Source: Phallusia mammillata
Lineage: Eukaryota; Chordata; Ascidiacea; Phlebobranchia; Ascidiidae
Reading direction: 5' to 3'
Assembly: GCA_003260075.1 (NCBI GenBank)
Contig: QLIY01000522.1
Location: 48,998-112,997, forward strand
DNA length: 64,000 bases
A program made the position numbers and the translations under genes. The notes under the pieces were generated by a model that ran no database searches, was not told the DNA's origin, and saw nothing but the letters and a program-made list of their open reading frames with translations. Shown here in pieces: positions 18,949 to 32,100 of the stretch. How positions within the stretch are numbered: position 1 is the stretch's first letter; each line of letters starts with the position of its first letter.

Positions 18949-21618
18949 ATGAATGCTGAAAAGTCATTTGAAGTTGTGGGCGGATTTGGCAAGTTTCAAA
19001 TTATTATTGCTGCAAATATTTACTTAGCCTATGTAAGTGATTAATTTTGAACAATTGTTGGTGTTTTTGTTTGTTAAATTATGTTTTTTTAGTTTGTCTG
19101 TGCACCACAAATGGTCCTAATGGTAATAGTTGGAGCCAACTCTACATCAGATACAAATTTGACAACAATAGTTACTGATGTAAGTAAAAGATAAATAATT
19201 CAAACTACAAAACCATTTATAAACAATATGCATAGAACCATTTGTTGGTATCAGTTAAACATTTCCTATTTTGGCACCTTACTGATTGTTTACCGTATTT
19301 GAGATGATATTCCTGTGGAAACTTGTTGGCTTATTTTTAGTTTGATCTTTATGACAAAAAATGGGTTACTGATCTTATAAAGTTTATTTTTTATTGATGG
19401 TAGGTTGCATGATTGGAGCTGCAACCTTTGGCCAGGCATCAGACATATTTGGTCGCAAACCAGTGATAGTGATCAGTAAGTCAAGTCTTTAACTGTATAA
19501 TGATTTTTATTTTTGTACTCCTTTATGTTTTCTGATATAGCCACAGCCTCGATGATTATTACCTGCTTTTGCTCTAGCCTAGCTCAGAATTGGCAAACAT
19601 TTGCAGTTTCACGATTTTTCGGTGGCATGTTTATTGGTGGATCTGGTGTTACTTCATCTGTTATGTTGATAGAACTAGTTCAAAAGGATATGTGGACCAA
19701 AATAGGTTTGAAAAAAAACTTTTCGATTCTCGTTTTTATTCTTGCGCGAGAATTATAAGATTTTTTGTTACAGGTCTAACCTACCAATGTTGTTTTTCTC
19801 TTGGAATCATGTTTCTTGCTGGTTTGTCTTATGCAATACAAAAGTGGAGGATAATATGCATGGTATCAAGTGCATTGGGGGTTATTGTCATGCCTGTCTT
19901 TATCTTTATGTATGTTGTATTTGAATTATTATTTTATAATTGGCACTCAAACTGTTATAACTTACAGAATGCCAGAATCCCCAAGATGGTTATATTCTGT
20001 TGGCAAAACTGATGCTGCAGAAAAAGTTTTTCTGAAAATAGCAAAATGGAACCAGAAAGGTTTAACTGGTAAGATGTGATACAATAAACAAGCAACTGGT
20101 GAAAAGATTGATCACAACAATTTCAAGTTTTTTGTCATTTTAATTTCACTGATTAATTTTGACTTTAAAACTTCAAACTATTTGCAGAAGTTGTTTTGGA
20201 ACCTGTCCATGCAGGAAAGCAAGCAGAAACACACACACTGATAGACATATTCAGACACAAGAAGTTGGCCATCTGGCTGCTTTCATTGGCGTTTGTATGG
20301 TATGTTTTTTTTGCTGTAACATAATGTGTAGACTGTAAATTACAATGGGAATGTTTTGCAGGTTTACAACCTCTTTGCTTTACTATGGATTGACATTGAG
20401 TGCTGCAGATTTAACTCCCAACTTATTTCTTGGAGTTGCACTCTCAGGAGCTGTTGAAATTCCTGCTATTTTGACATGCATTTTCCTGATGGATTTGAAA
20501 TGGTAAAAAGTAACATTTTATTATATTTGCAGCACATGTAAATTTTTTATTGTATTGTTCAAGGCTTGGTAGAAGAGGAACAGCATTCATGCTGCTTCTG
20601 ATTTGCTCAGCAGTTAGTGTGATGACCATTTTTGTGCCAGATACATTCTATTGCCAACACAGAAGGAGTCATGCTTCTTTGACTAAAGTCCAAACTATAA
20701 ATAAATGCATTTTTTAGCAAGTGCAGGAACTGCGACTCTCGCCTTGGGACTTACCAGCAAGTTATGCGCTGCTGGAATCTTTGCCGTGATCTATGTGTAC
20801 AGCACTGAGATTTTCCCTGCTCCACTTCGTACTGTTGCACTTGGAACGTCTTCCACTGTTGCTCGAATTGGTGCAATAATTGGCTCATTTATTCCACTTT
20901 TGGTGAGTTTGCTTAACATGGCTGATTGGTAACTTGATAAAGTAGTAATGGAAATTACATTTTGTTGTTACACATAGTGCCTAGAGCCCTAGACAGGAAA
21001 ACAATTTTCTTGTTTTTGTTGTAGATTAATAAACATGACAGAAATGGTATGGTTTATCTGCATCATTAAACACCTAATTCGTGTTTAAAGAAGGCATAAT
21101 TATTTACCTTTACATAATTATCACATGACATATGTTGCAAAAATATACCTCTCACATCTTGCATGTTGTTTCAGCTGATAGAGATTCCTTTCTTGCCATA
21201 TATCCTGTTTGGTGTCACATCATTCCTTGCAGCCATGCTGACTCTAGTATTGCCAGTTACACTGAATCAGCCTTTGCCACAAACTATACCCCCCCCCCTA
21301 TGTTGCAAAAATATACCTCTCACATCTTGCATGTTGTTTCAGCTGACAGAGATTCCTTTCTTGCCATATATCCTGTTTGGTGCCACATCATTCCTTGCAG
21401 CCATGCTGACTCTAGTATTGCCAGTTACGCTGAATCAGCCTTTGCCACAAACTATTGATGATGCGATAAAACCAAAGTATCACAGGATGAATGAAAATGA
21501 CAACCAAAGTTTATTGCCGGTATGTCATACTTTTGTCGAATGTAAACAAAACGCATAATAGTCATTTATTGTTTTGTAGGCTGATGGAACACAAGAGGAT
21601 TTGAATGTGAACGCTTGA
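18949..21618 (+). pseudogene. SLC22-type transporter copy 2, probably disrupted
   Basis: Same exon layout as its neighbours: 18949-19032, 19093-19179, 19341-19475, 19541-19705, 19774-19909, 19968-20068, 20188-20299, 20362-20502, 20564-20640, 20718-20902, 21343-21519, 21580-21618. Two defects are visible. In exon 3, after VTDLI, small indels relative to copy 3 shift the frame and bring in TGA and TAG (about 19395-19405). After exon 9 the expected GT donor reads CCAGATACAT at 20637-20646. All other exons stay open and conserved, so decay is recent, or one or both defects are assembly errors. Exon 11 is falsely doubled around the spacer at 21289-21298. Confidence 0.65.
21289..21298. other. Contig spacer duplicating SLC22 copy 2 exon 11
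   Basis: TATGTTGCAAAAATATACCT and most of the following exon appear twice (from 21130 and from 21299); only the second copy reaches the donor at 21520. Confidence 0.8.
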
Positions 21619-22280
21619 TTTATATGCACTTCTTAAAGTTTATGCAATATTTTTACCTTTTTACTTGTATAGATTGTTTTTAATATTTTACCCCAAGATG
21701 CAATATGACATTTGTAGGTGATGCAACAGTTACTATGCAACAAAAACAGACTAACAGTATATTTTGTTGTGCACTTGTTTAGCTAACAGTTGCAACCTTT
21801 GAGTTTGTGTACTCTATTTGTAGTATAACTAACATCTATACAATGGTTTCATTGGTAAAAATTTACACATATAGGCTCATAGCAAAGAACATTGAAATGA
21901 TCAGTTACTATGGCTGATCTAGCAAGCATTGACATACTGTCATGAGATCATCTAGTTGCATGCCACGAGTCAGCAAAAATTAAACCCATGCTGCAGAAAT
22001 TATGAATAAAGGATATTACCAAATGGCATTGACAGAAGAGAACAGAATGTAGGATGCACAGGGTTCAAATGAGAAATTTGTTTGACCAGTAGCGTACATT
22101 AGGTGTAGTGACAATATTGATTGATGATTTGTTTGTCTTTTTTCATCACAAAATGTTAGTTACACAAAACTTTTGTTGTCAATCATAGTATTGTTTGACA
22201 TGTGCATTACTTTTATTTTTTGTTGCAGATGCATATTAGGCAAATAACTGGTTAAATTTGGAAATCATAAACTGAAAAAG
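21619..22280. other. Short intergenic region between SLC22 copies 2 and 3
   Basis: No gene seen. An acceptor-like TTTTTGTTGCAG lies at about 22219-22230, 50 bases before the start of copy 3. Confidence 0.45.
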
Positions 22281-25015
22281 ATGAATGCTGAAAAGGCATT
22301 TGAAGTTGTGGGTGGATTTGGCCGGTTTCAAATTATTATTGCTGCAATTATTTACACTGCAAATGTAAGTTATAAAGTACTCGTAATTTTTAGTCACTAA
22401 ATCTGCCCTTTTTTGCAGTTTATCTATGCACAACAAATGGTATTGATGGTAATAGTTGGAGCCAACTCTACATCAGATACAAATTTGACAACAATAGTTA
22501 CTGAAGTAAGTAAAGTTTATTGAACGATATAATAAACACTAAATGACATGTAATGTACACTTTTATTCTGCTATGATTCAGATGGACAATATATTAAACT
22601 TTACTGATTGTCCCATGCCTTAATAGTCAACTAATAGCCTTGTAATCAAAAGTTTTACCAGTTTTGTTTGAATATACTGTTGTATTCGGGCATATCATAT
22701 TCATAATTCCTCCATATATGTTGTTTTTAGCACTAAAGTAACTGATGTTTTGGCGTTACATTGGAAATGTATTTGCTTTTGCATCTCAATGCTAAAATCA
22801 TGTTGTTGCGCAACTTTTACAGGATAATAAATTCTCTTTCAGTTTGATCTTTATGACAAGAAATGGGTTACTGATCTCGTACAAAGTTTATTTATGGGAG
22901 GTTACATGGTCGGAGCTGTAGCTTTCGGCCAGGCTTCAGATATATTTGGCCGTAAACCAGTGATATTGATCTGTAAGTCAAATTTTCTACCACATCAGTT
23001 ATTTTGTTGACACCCGTTTTTATTTTCACAGCCACAGCTTTGATGATTATTGCCTGCTTTTGTTCTGGTCTTGCACAAAGTTGGCAGACTTTTGCAGTTT
23101 CACGATTTTTCGGTGGCATTTTCACAGGGGGATCAGGTGTCTCGTTGTATGTTATGCTGACAGAACTAGTCGGAAAGAACATGTGGACCAAAATAGGTTT
23201 GCAATAAATACCTTCTCAAACCTCACACCTTTGCACAAGAATTATATGATTTTTTGTTACAGGTCTAACCTACCAATGTTGTTTTTCTCTTGGAATCATG
23301 TTTCTTGCTGGTTTGTCTTATGCAATACAAAAGTGGAGAATAATATGCATGGTATCAAGTGCATTGGGGGTTATTGTCATGCCGGGCTTTTTCTTCATGT
23401 ATGTATGATTCGAACAGTTTTTCTCAGGAGTTTTTGCTTTTAAACTGTTGCAACTTACAGAATTCCAGAATCTCCCAGGTGGTTGTATTCTGTTGGCAAA
23501 ACTGATGCTGCTGAAAAAGTTTTTCTGAAAATAGCAAAATGGAATCGTAAAGGAGTAACTGGTAAGATGGAAACTGAAGAAAATAAGTATTGGTAGTTTT
23601 TTAATGGGAACCAATAAGTTTCTGCTTTAGAAATATTGTGTTATTGAACCTCCGAAAAATGTAGAATGTGGGGAATAAATATGTACAAATATAAATGTGT
23701 TGTAAATCAATCAATTGTATGTGTGCAAAATAATAAAATGGGTCAATATGTATTAAATGTCAATCCTGCATAATCTAGTCACTATCACATTAAACTGTTT
23801 TGAAGAGGTTGTTTTGGAACCTATTGGTGACGAAAAGCATGTAGAAACGCACACATTACTAGATGCATTCAGACACAAGAAGTTGGCCATCTGGCTGCTT
23901 TCATTGGCGTTTGTGTGGTATGTATTGTGCTGTTACTGGTAATGTGTAGTCTGTACATTTCAATGGAGAATGTATTGCAGGTTTACAACCTCTTTGCTTT
24001 ACTATGGATTGACAATGAGTGCTGCTGATTTGACTCCAAATCTATACCTTGGAGTTGCACTCTCAGGAGCTGTTGAAATTCCTGCTGTCTTGTCCTGTAT
24101 TTTCCTGATGGATTTTAAATGGTAAGTGATTTAAAATCCTTCATATTTACAGTACCTGTTATTTTAGTTTGTTTTCATTGTTCAAGGCTTGGTAGAAGAG
24201 GCACAGTATTCATGCTACTTCTGGTTTGCTGCGCAGTTAGTGTGACCACCATTTTTGTGCCAGGTATAGTTGATTAGAAAGTCATGCTACTTGGACTTGT
24301 TCATGTTGTTTAAAATTTTAAAAAAGAATGCACTTTCAGCAAGTGCAGGAACTGCCACTCTTGCCTTGGGACTTACCAGCAAGTTATGCGATGCTGGAAT
24401 CTTTTCTGTGATTTATGTGTACAGCACTGAGATTTTCCCTGCTCCACTTCGTACCGTTGCACTTGGAACGTCTTCCACTGTTGCTCGAATTGGTGCAATT
24501 ATTGGCTCATTTATTCCACTTTTGGTGAGTTTGCTACACAAGACTGATTGGTAACTCGACAAGGCGGCTGCTTACGTAATTTTTGCCTTTTTCTAAAGAT
24601 GCTAGGACTCATATATATATTCTCTATTTAGCTGCATAGCCCTACACAAAACTCCTATTGTATAACTTATGCATAATTATGCCATTCAATAAGTAACATT
24701 AACATACCTGATATTTTTTTCATGCTATTTTAGCTGATAGAGATTCCTTTCTTGCCCTATATCCTGTTTGGTGCCACATCATTCCTTGCAGCCATGTTGA
24801 CTCTGGTATTGCCAGTTACGCTGAATCAGCCTTTGCCACAAACTATTGATGATGCGATAAAACCAAAGTATCGCAAGAAGAATGAAAATGACAACCAAAG
24901 TTTATTGCCGGTATGTTGTACTTATGGCTTCTGTAGTTAGCATTAAACCAAGCCTAATTTTTACTTTATGATGTAGGCTGAGAATACAGAAGAGGATTCC
25001 GGTGTGAATGCCTGA
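22281..25015 (+). CDS. SLC22-type organic ion transporter, copy 3
   Basis: Twelve exons, all phases consistent: 22281-22364, 22419-22505, 22843-22972, 23032-23196, 23263-23398, 23461-23561, 23806-23917, 23981-24121, 24187-24263, 24340-24524, 24734-24910, 24977-25015; 477 residues. Same MFS/SLC22 motifs as copy 1 (FGQASDIFGRKPV, IPESPRWLYSVGKTDAAEK, TEIFPAPLRTVALGTSSTVA). It is much closer to copy 2 than to copy 1, with exon 5 and adjoining intron nearly identical between 2 and 3. The first ATG follows an unpaired acceptor-like TTTTTGTTGCAG at about 22219-22230. Confidence 0.88.
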
Positions 25016-26872
25016 TTTACAGATCTTCAAATGCACTTCTATGGAGTTTGTGTCAACATTTTAGCCTTGCACTTTTTACCAAAGTACTCATTGTTATTGC
25101 AACTTGGTTGTTTCCAAACAGTGTTTTTAACTTTTGTTGCTGCAATGTTGATACTGTGTGATTTTAAATCCCAAGAAATACTTTTGAAAGGGAAAATGCT
25201 GCATTTTTATTTTCTTATGCTAATAGCACTCCCCCCCCCCTTTTTAACTTTTGTTGCTGCAATGTTGATACTGTGTGATTTTAAATCCTTATTTTCTTTT
25301 TATTTTCTTATGCTAATAGCAGAGTAAACTTTCAAAGCAATATTTTCGTGTTTGGAGTTGTGTATTGAATGTCAAAACTGGTTTGTTTGTTAATTTAATT
25401 AATAAACAAATCTTGAGATCACAAAAACAAATTTATTGTTATGTTTTGATTAGTGGTATGTCTGGGTTCGTATATTCAGCCAGAAGGCCAGTGATTTTTT
25501 TTTCCAAACCTGCCTAACCTAAAAGCTACGTATGGATTAATATTTACACCTGCGCTTTATGATTAATGTAAGCAAATCTTTTTATTTCCGAAAGAGCATT
25601 GGAATATGTCAGGTGAACAAAACACCCCCCCCCCCGTATGTCTGGGTTCGTATATTCAGCCAGAAGGCCAGTGATTTTTTTTTTCAAAACCTGCCTAACC
25701 TAAAAGCTACTTATGGATTAATATTTACACCTGCGCTTTATGACTAATGTAAGTAAATCTTTTTATTTCCGAAAGAGCATTTGCAATACGTCAGGTGAAC
25801 AAAACCTCATGGCTCAAGTGTTTTAGAAATAAACAATAAGTCGATTTCAGTATTTTTAATAGTCGATTCTGATGGCATTGATTTTAATCTGTTAAAAAGT
25901 ACAGTTCTTAGAGGCTGAAGCTTAGACATCGCCAAAACTTTAGTGCATCATTATTTTTTTATCACTATTCAGTTGTCAGTTTTTTTTCCAAAACAAACAA
26001 TATCAAACACCCAATCTTTAAAACCAAGTATGTATTGTTGCAGCAAATGAAAAATTGCTCTTTATTTTGTCCACTTTACTTACAACAGAAATATGAACCA
26101 AGTGTTGTATAGTTACATAACATGTGCTCCATTTAAAAGGCATCACATAAAATACCATGTAACTGGGCCATGTAAATCACTAAAACTGAAATAGTTAACA
26201 GCGCATATGTTGAAAAAACAATTATGCTGCCATCCAACACTCATTACATATATATGTTCAGATTTAGCATGTATTTGTTGTTCATGTTGGTCAACATTGC
26301 AATTAAGGTAAACTTCTGTAAATATATATTCCTGAAGCTACATTAACTGTGGCAGTTGCATGCCCCCCCCCCCTTGTTCATGTTGGTCAACATTGCAATT
26401 AAGGTAAACTTCTGTAAATATTCCTGAAGCTACATTAACTGTGGCAGTTGCATGTATTACAATCTACTTGTCAAAAACAAAGAAAAGTACAAAGGGATGC
26501 AAAACAAATCATAACCATAAAGCAAGAAATTCGACAGGACCTATTATTAAAAAGTTTAAACTGCACAAGTCAAAACAGTCAAAAACTTTTATACATGAAA
26601 TGTTCGTGAAAGTTGTAATAGGCATCAATAAAAGTAACTTGTTAAATGTAAGGTACCTACCTGAATGGATACTGTATAAGAAAGCCATTTTAAATACAAG
26701 ATGGAAATTGTCTTTCACCTCACCAACACATGCAATTTGGCTTTAAATTACAAAACATAAAAACTAAATGTCCCACCATACAAAAACACATTTGTAAGTT
26801 AACCAGTATTTAAATATTCCCAATTTCCAGACCATAAGTACATTTGTATGAATTAAAAAGATGGTTGTAAGT
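25016..26872. other. Intergenic region between SLC22 copy 3 and ZNF706
   Basis: 3' ends of two convergent genes. Contains three contig spacers with false duplications (25231, 25625, 26363). No other gene seen. Confidence 0.45.
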
Positions 26873-27167
26873 TTATGGAACTTGCTTCAGTTCTTCTGGT
26901 AGAGGTGCTTTGGGGTGCTTGCTTTCAAAATGCTGTTTGTATGTTTTAGGATCACCCATCTGAGTCTAAAAAATGGTAAATATGTAACAAACATCCACAG
27001 TAATGTCAATATTGAGTTCTTAGTGCAATACTTACTCTACATACTGGACAGGTGTAGACCAAAGCTTTTTGTGCAGCAGCTTTGTTATCGGTATTGCCCT
27101 TTTTCAACTTAGCTTGTCTTTCTTGGTTTTTCTTTTGAGATTGTATCTTCTGGTGTCCGCGTGCCAT
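26873..27167 (-). CDS. ZNF706: ZNF706 homologue (small zinc finger protein)
   Basis: Two exons, 27167-27036 and 26965-26873, join at a codon boundary to give 74 residues. The start MARGHQKIQSQKKNQERQ, the finger YTCPVCRTQMGDPKTYKQHF and the end KHPKAPLPEELK match the 76-residue ZNF706 family almost throughout. The finger is a single C2H2 (CPVC then H-x4-H). In vertebrates ZNF706 is a nuclear protein affecting pluripotency exit; the role here is unknown. Neither exon is long enough to stand out as an open frame on its own. Confidence 0.93.
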
Positions 27168-28555
27168 ATTCAATTTTCAAACAAGGTTGTTAAAATGTAT
27201 AACAAACTTTTCTACCTATATCCTGCCACAAGCTAAAATACAAATAAACTTTTCTCAATTGAACAAAATGTCGATCTGATCCTTAGTTGTTGGAATATTC
27301 GTGCGTTACTGTAACTGAATACAGACATATACAACATAAACAAATACAGCCCTTAGTTAGGCACTATTCCCATTTAAGAAAAACGTACGAGATTTCAGTG
27401 ACACTAGTTGTTTAGAAGGACTTTCACTTTGAAAGAAGCCACCATTTATTGTTGTCTCATTTACTGCGTTACCACATACTTTCTTACAAAGTCTTACACG
27501 TCGCGTAAAAACCTTTGTTGATTTGTCGTCGCTGAAGAAACTGACAACACAGCGCAAGAGGGCGTTCTAGTCGTTGCGACTCGCTCGTGATTTTTTTTGC
27601 CTTGACATGTGCGTCGCGCTTTGGTCGTAGAATCTGCCATGATAAGTTTCCATATGAAAGTAAAAACGAATACCTATCCGTTTTTGTGATGTTTTATAAT
27701 GTAGCATAATCTTGTTAAATATGGACGGAACAAATATACACCTGTAATAAAGTTTTAGCAACGCAGAATTAAACCGCAATGTAAAACGTTGCAATAAACC
27801 AACACCGCATCAGATAGGTAAAACGTGGTTTTATATATGTCTTAACAGCGATGTAGCAAAATGAGAAAATGTCCATTCACTGGACAATCGAATGTGATTT
27901 CGACTTGGTTCGGTTGACTTGCAGCTTATTTTCTTTTCTTAGCGCTTGTCACCTATACAAAACAGTTGCGATAGTTGTTAATGTATTTAGTTGTTTACAT
28001 ATTTTTGACATGACGTTTGCAAAGATGTACGTCTGTTCTAAATTTAATTATGCATGTTGTTTGGTCAAAATTGGCGTTGTGCGATGTGTATTTCGAATGT
28101 GCGGCGCGTCAAGTAGAAACGGTCGTCACTATTCGCTTTATTCTGATTTTACTGTATTCATCAATAATTTAACATCTTAAAAATGTGCTAAAAAACTGTT
28201 ATTATGTTCGGAAACGAATACCTACGGACGATATGCGAAAAGCCGGTTTTCACGTAATTTGTTTATACGCACCGTCGTTGCCGCGACGCACGCATCGACG
28301 TTCGTTTAAACTGCCGATAAAACGTGTTTATTTATATTTTCTTGTGATAGTTGCTCGTCGAAAGTTTGTTATCTGTATAATTTTGTGATTTAACCTAATT
28401 TGCACGAATAATAACCAATAATTAGAGGGCAGCGAACGATTAGCTTAACGCTAAACAATACAACGTATGCACGCGCATGTCGCATAATACACAGCCGCAA
28501 TTCGCCTATGTGCTGTTGATTCTAATTGTCACAATTTGTTGCTGTGACTTTTATT
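27168..28555. other. Region between ZNF706 and the small Cys-rich gene
   Basis: Divergent gene starts. The open frames (for example 27869-28180) have no recognised features. It should hold two promoters. Confidence 0.4.
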
Positions 28556-29190
28556 ATGCTTTATTTGACAAGAAGTGATGAATTTCGAAAGGCCACACAA
28601 GAGCCTAAGAAAACAGACTCTACGAATAACAAAGCAAACAAATTTGTTTTCAAGCACTGGTTCATATTGGATGGCCTATACACATCAGGTATGCAATTTC
28701 AACTTGTTTCCTAAATAAATCTTTATTTACAGCACTTATCGATATATTTTCAGTTTATGTGCAAAACCAATGTTCGAATAACTTCGAAATAGCCCATGTG
28801 AAAATCCATGGTGTAAGCTGTTCATGACGAAAGTTTTGCAGCAAACACATTTAATTGGTTTGCACCCACTGAAATTGGTGTTGCTTGCAGACATGGGGTG
28901 GTGCATATGCACATCAACAAATTGGTCCATCATGCCCAAGATGTCGCTGGGAACTGCCATGTTTTGCAGACTGGCTTAGTAAAAACACTTTTATCTATGG
29001 CCAATGTAAGTAAGCAGAAGAAAGCAGAACCCTGGTTTTATACAAGTTTTTATCACATTTGTTGAGTTTCTAACATAATTTTAAAAAAATGCTTTTAATT
29101 GTGATATCCTTGTGACATAAGTTGTTAACAGGTAACTTGACACCAAGCCTTATCTGCACATGGTGCAAACCTACGTATGTTTTCCAATGA
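28556..29190 (+). CDS. Unrecognised small Cys-rich protein, four exons
   Basis: Not recognised. Exons 28556-28688, 28733-28812, 28891-29005 and 29132-29190 join with matching phases (1, 0, 1) and GT-AG borders to a TGA, giving about 128 residues. Visible are a basic N-terminus (TRSDEFRKATQEPKKTDS), an aromatic stretch FVFKHWFILDGLY, TWGGAYAHQQIGPSCPRCRW, LPCFADWLSKNTFIYGQC and ICTWCKPTYVF. Two CxxC pairs (CPRC, CTWC) suggest a zinc-binding fold, perhaps a divergent 3CxxC type, but that is a guess. The last exon might continue through the GTATGT at 29174 instead of stopping. Uneven codon use or a longer upstream start cannot be excluded. Confidence 0.5.
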
Positions 29191-32100
29191 CATACAGAAA
29201 AGTGCACCTGTTGCAATATTTACATTTTGAAATGTTATTTCATGATTGCCTGTTCATTGAACATGCTACACTATCAGTGGATTTTGCAACTTCGTAAAGC
29301 GAGGTGCAAGCACTAAGAGTTTTTTTTTACTTTTTTTTAAAAACTTCGGATTTGTGCAGTTAGTGTTTGGTATCCATCTGTCCAAGTATATAGCATTTGG
29401 AGTCTGAGGGGCAAATTTTTTATGTTAGACATGTCTGTATTAAAAAATTGAATTATAAATTGCCCAAAGAAACTCTTTTAAAATTATTGGCATATAAACA
29501 CCATTTAAGAAAAAAATACCATTAATAAGAAACAATCATATATAACTATGCAAACAAATTTGCACCACAGTCTGTAAGTATATTTTGTACTGTGAAATAG
29601 GATGCTACTTGATCACAGGTTAAAGAGGCCGAAAATCTGCCACTTTTTCCGGCCGGCCCTCTTTAAAAAGGCCACTTTTGAAATGGCCATGTAACCAGGC
29701 TAATTGTAATTTGTCAGCATATAACCAAACTCGCGTACCTAATGTTGGCAAATTCAGTTCATGCTTGGCTGGCTTGGTGTTTTTGTTTATTCACTGAACT
29801 TTGTGTGGAATTGGATAGGGGGCTCTGGTCAAGTCTGCAGAGAATGGCAGCTGCATGCGCGATTGAAAAAGGTTTTTGGACACACCATTTTTTTAGGTTG
29901 CACACCAAAATTTTGCACCAAAGGCATTTATATGTCCTGCCTTGACCTCTATCGTTTGCTTTGTGCCTACACAAATCGGTCTTGCATATGTGCATGCAGG
30001 TTGGTCTTGCATGTCCGAAATCTTATCGGGCCATTCCATTTTCTGCAGATTGGGCTCTTGTCACATGCATGACTGCCATAGATATGCCTGCAGAAAAGTA
30101 TGACATTTGCTGAATAAAGTACATACATGTGTTTTTCAAATTTCTCTGGCAACTTTTTATGCTCGCATTAGTGATGAAATTTGCCTGCTGTTTTGGATTG
30201 ATTATACCAATTATTCTTTTGTTATGTGTTTTATCAAAATTTACATGTATATAATTTTAAGTTGAACATGTGAACACATTCAGATTTTCAATAGAAATCA
30301 TTTATTAGGTCTTCCTAACTTTTCTTTTACCATCAATAAACTGTCAAGGAGTTTATTTTAAATATATGGAAATCACAGATTCTTTACCTGTGAGTTCAAA
30401 TTATGTGGCAGTTCAGTGTAAATTGGTGCTTGCTTCCTGTTCAGTGGTCTTTGCATTATATGTCACAATGCGTTTGGGATTATATTAGCACAGTGTTCCT
30501 ATTTTCTTCCATGTATAACATTGGCTAAACCACTTGGATCCTGCAAACCACAACCTTGTGCTTGGTGAAACACTGTATTCTCTTGGAGGCTTGGTATGTA
30601 ATGTATTTTTTTGGTATTAGTGTTTACTTAGTGCCTTCACAAAATTATAATTTTATGTATATTTAATAAGTTACCCCAAAAATATTTATTCGAGTCATAC
30701 AGATGAAAATGCACAAGTGGTATAAAACAGCTTGACAAATTTTGATTTTCAAGTTGACAGAAGGTTCTGTTTTCCGAAGATGCTTTTGTTAGTTTTTGAA
30801 ATTCTAGTTTGTTACATTTTGTGTACAAGGATGGTAAGTTGAAATGTGACTAAAAATCTTTGTTTTGTTACTATCACGTTTGTGTTTAAAAAACAAAATC
30901 ACCCAATGTAAAATGTTGTGACCATTTTTTTTGTTTTGTTACTAGTGCTATTGTGGAAAAAAAGCGTAAAATGATAACACACAATAGAATATTTGCTATC
31001 TTGCAGTACTTTGATAAAAATATGTCTGCAATAAACAATAAACAAAATCTTCTGTCTCGGAAAAAAACGTGTAAAATTAGGCAATGTGCAAATAATTTCT
31101 ATGTGTGAAGTTTGTGGTTCTATGCAATGCTGGTTTTTGTATGATGTGAAATTATGTAATAAACTATACGAACTCTTGTGTGTAGTATGTTTTAGTGGAG
31201 GAAAGTTTACTTGCAATGTGATCTAAGAAGGTAATCTTTTTGAATCCTTTTAAAGTATTTCAAATATATATTTATGTATATATGTATACATATGTTTTTT
31301 TGGTATTTGTACCTGCTATGTGTGTACATACAAAAACACAAAAGAAGACTTTATGAAAGAAGCATTTAGATGTGACAGGACCACTTGGTGTTGTGTTGTG
31401 TGTTCCAAACAGGCTTTTTAACAGGTGCACTTCCCCCCCCCCGACTTTATGAAAGAAGCATTTAGATGTGACAGGACCACTTGGTGTTGTACTGTGTGTT
31501 CCAAACAGGCTTTTTAACAGATGCACTCATATAAACACAACTTAAATCAGTTTTAAGTAGAAAATTGAGAAGTACTACTTGGTTTTTGATTTATCCACCC
31601 CCAAAAATCTTTTTTTAGATTAATCAAAACGCATGCATTTGTTTTTCATCTACGAAATATAAATAAAATACTAGTACATATGCACATAAAAAATGCCATC
31701 TTGTGTAGCAGAGGTAAGTCATATGTTACACTGAACAGAGTGAATCTAACTGATAGTTAGTGTATGTGTACTTTTAATCACATTCAGGCCTTAATGACAT
31801 GTTGACACTTATACATAACCAATTATTTACAGTTCTAGTTATAAGGTTAGTGTATCTATATTTTTTAATCACATTCATGCCCTAGTGGCATTTAGAGACT
31901 TATACAGTACTTTTATTGCATAATTCAAAGTGTGGGGGACATCAGAGTGTTTTGCCTGAACTGTAGTTGTACCATAGTCTTTATGTACACATGCAAAGAT
32001 TATGTATGTAGTGACTGATTTTTATTTGGGATCATAACATCATTGCTTTTGTGGAAATTAAAGTATGATTATCTACAGAACATCACCACCTTGAAAAGGT

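Noticed and set aside
20641..20717. An AT-AC (minor) intron after exon 9 of SLC22 copy 2
   Set aside because: The intron would end in AG rather than AC, and no ATATCCTT-type donor is present; a lost GT is simpler.
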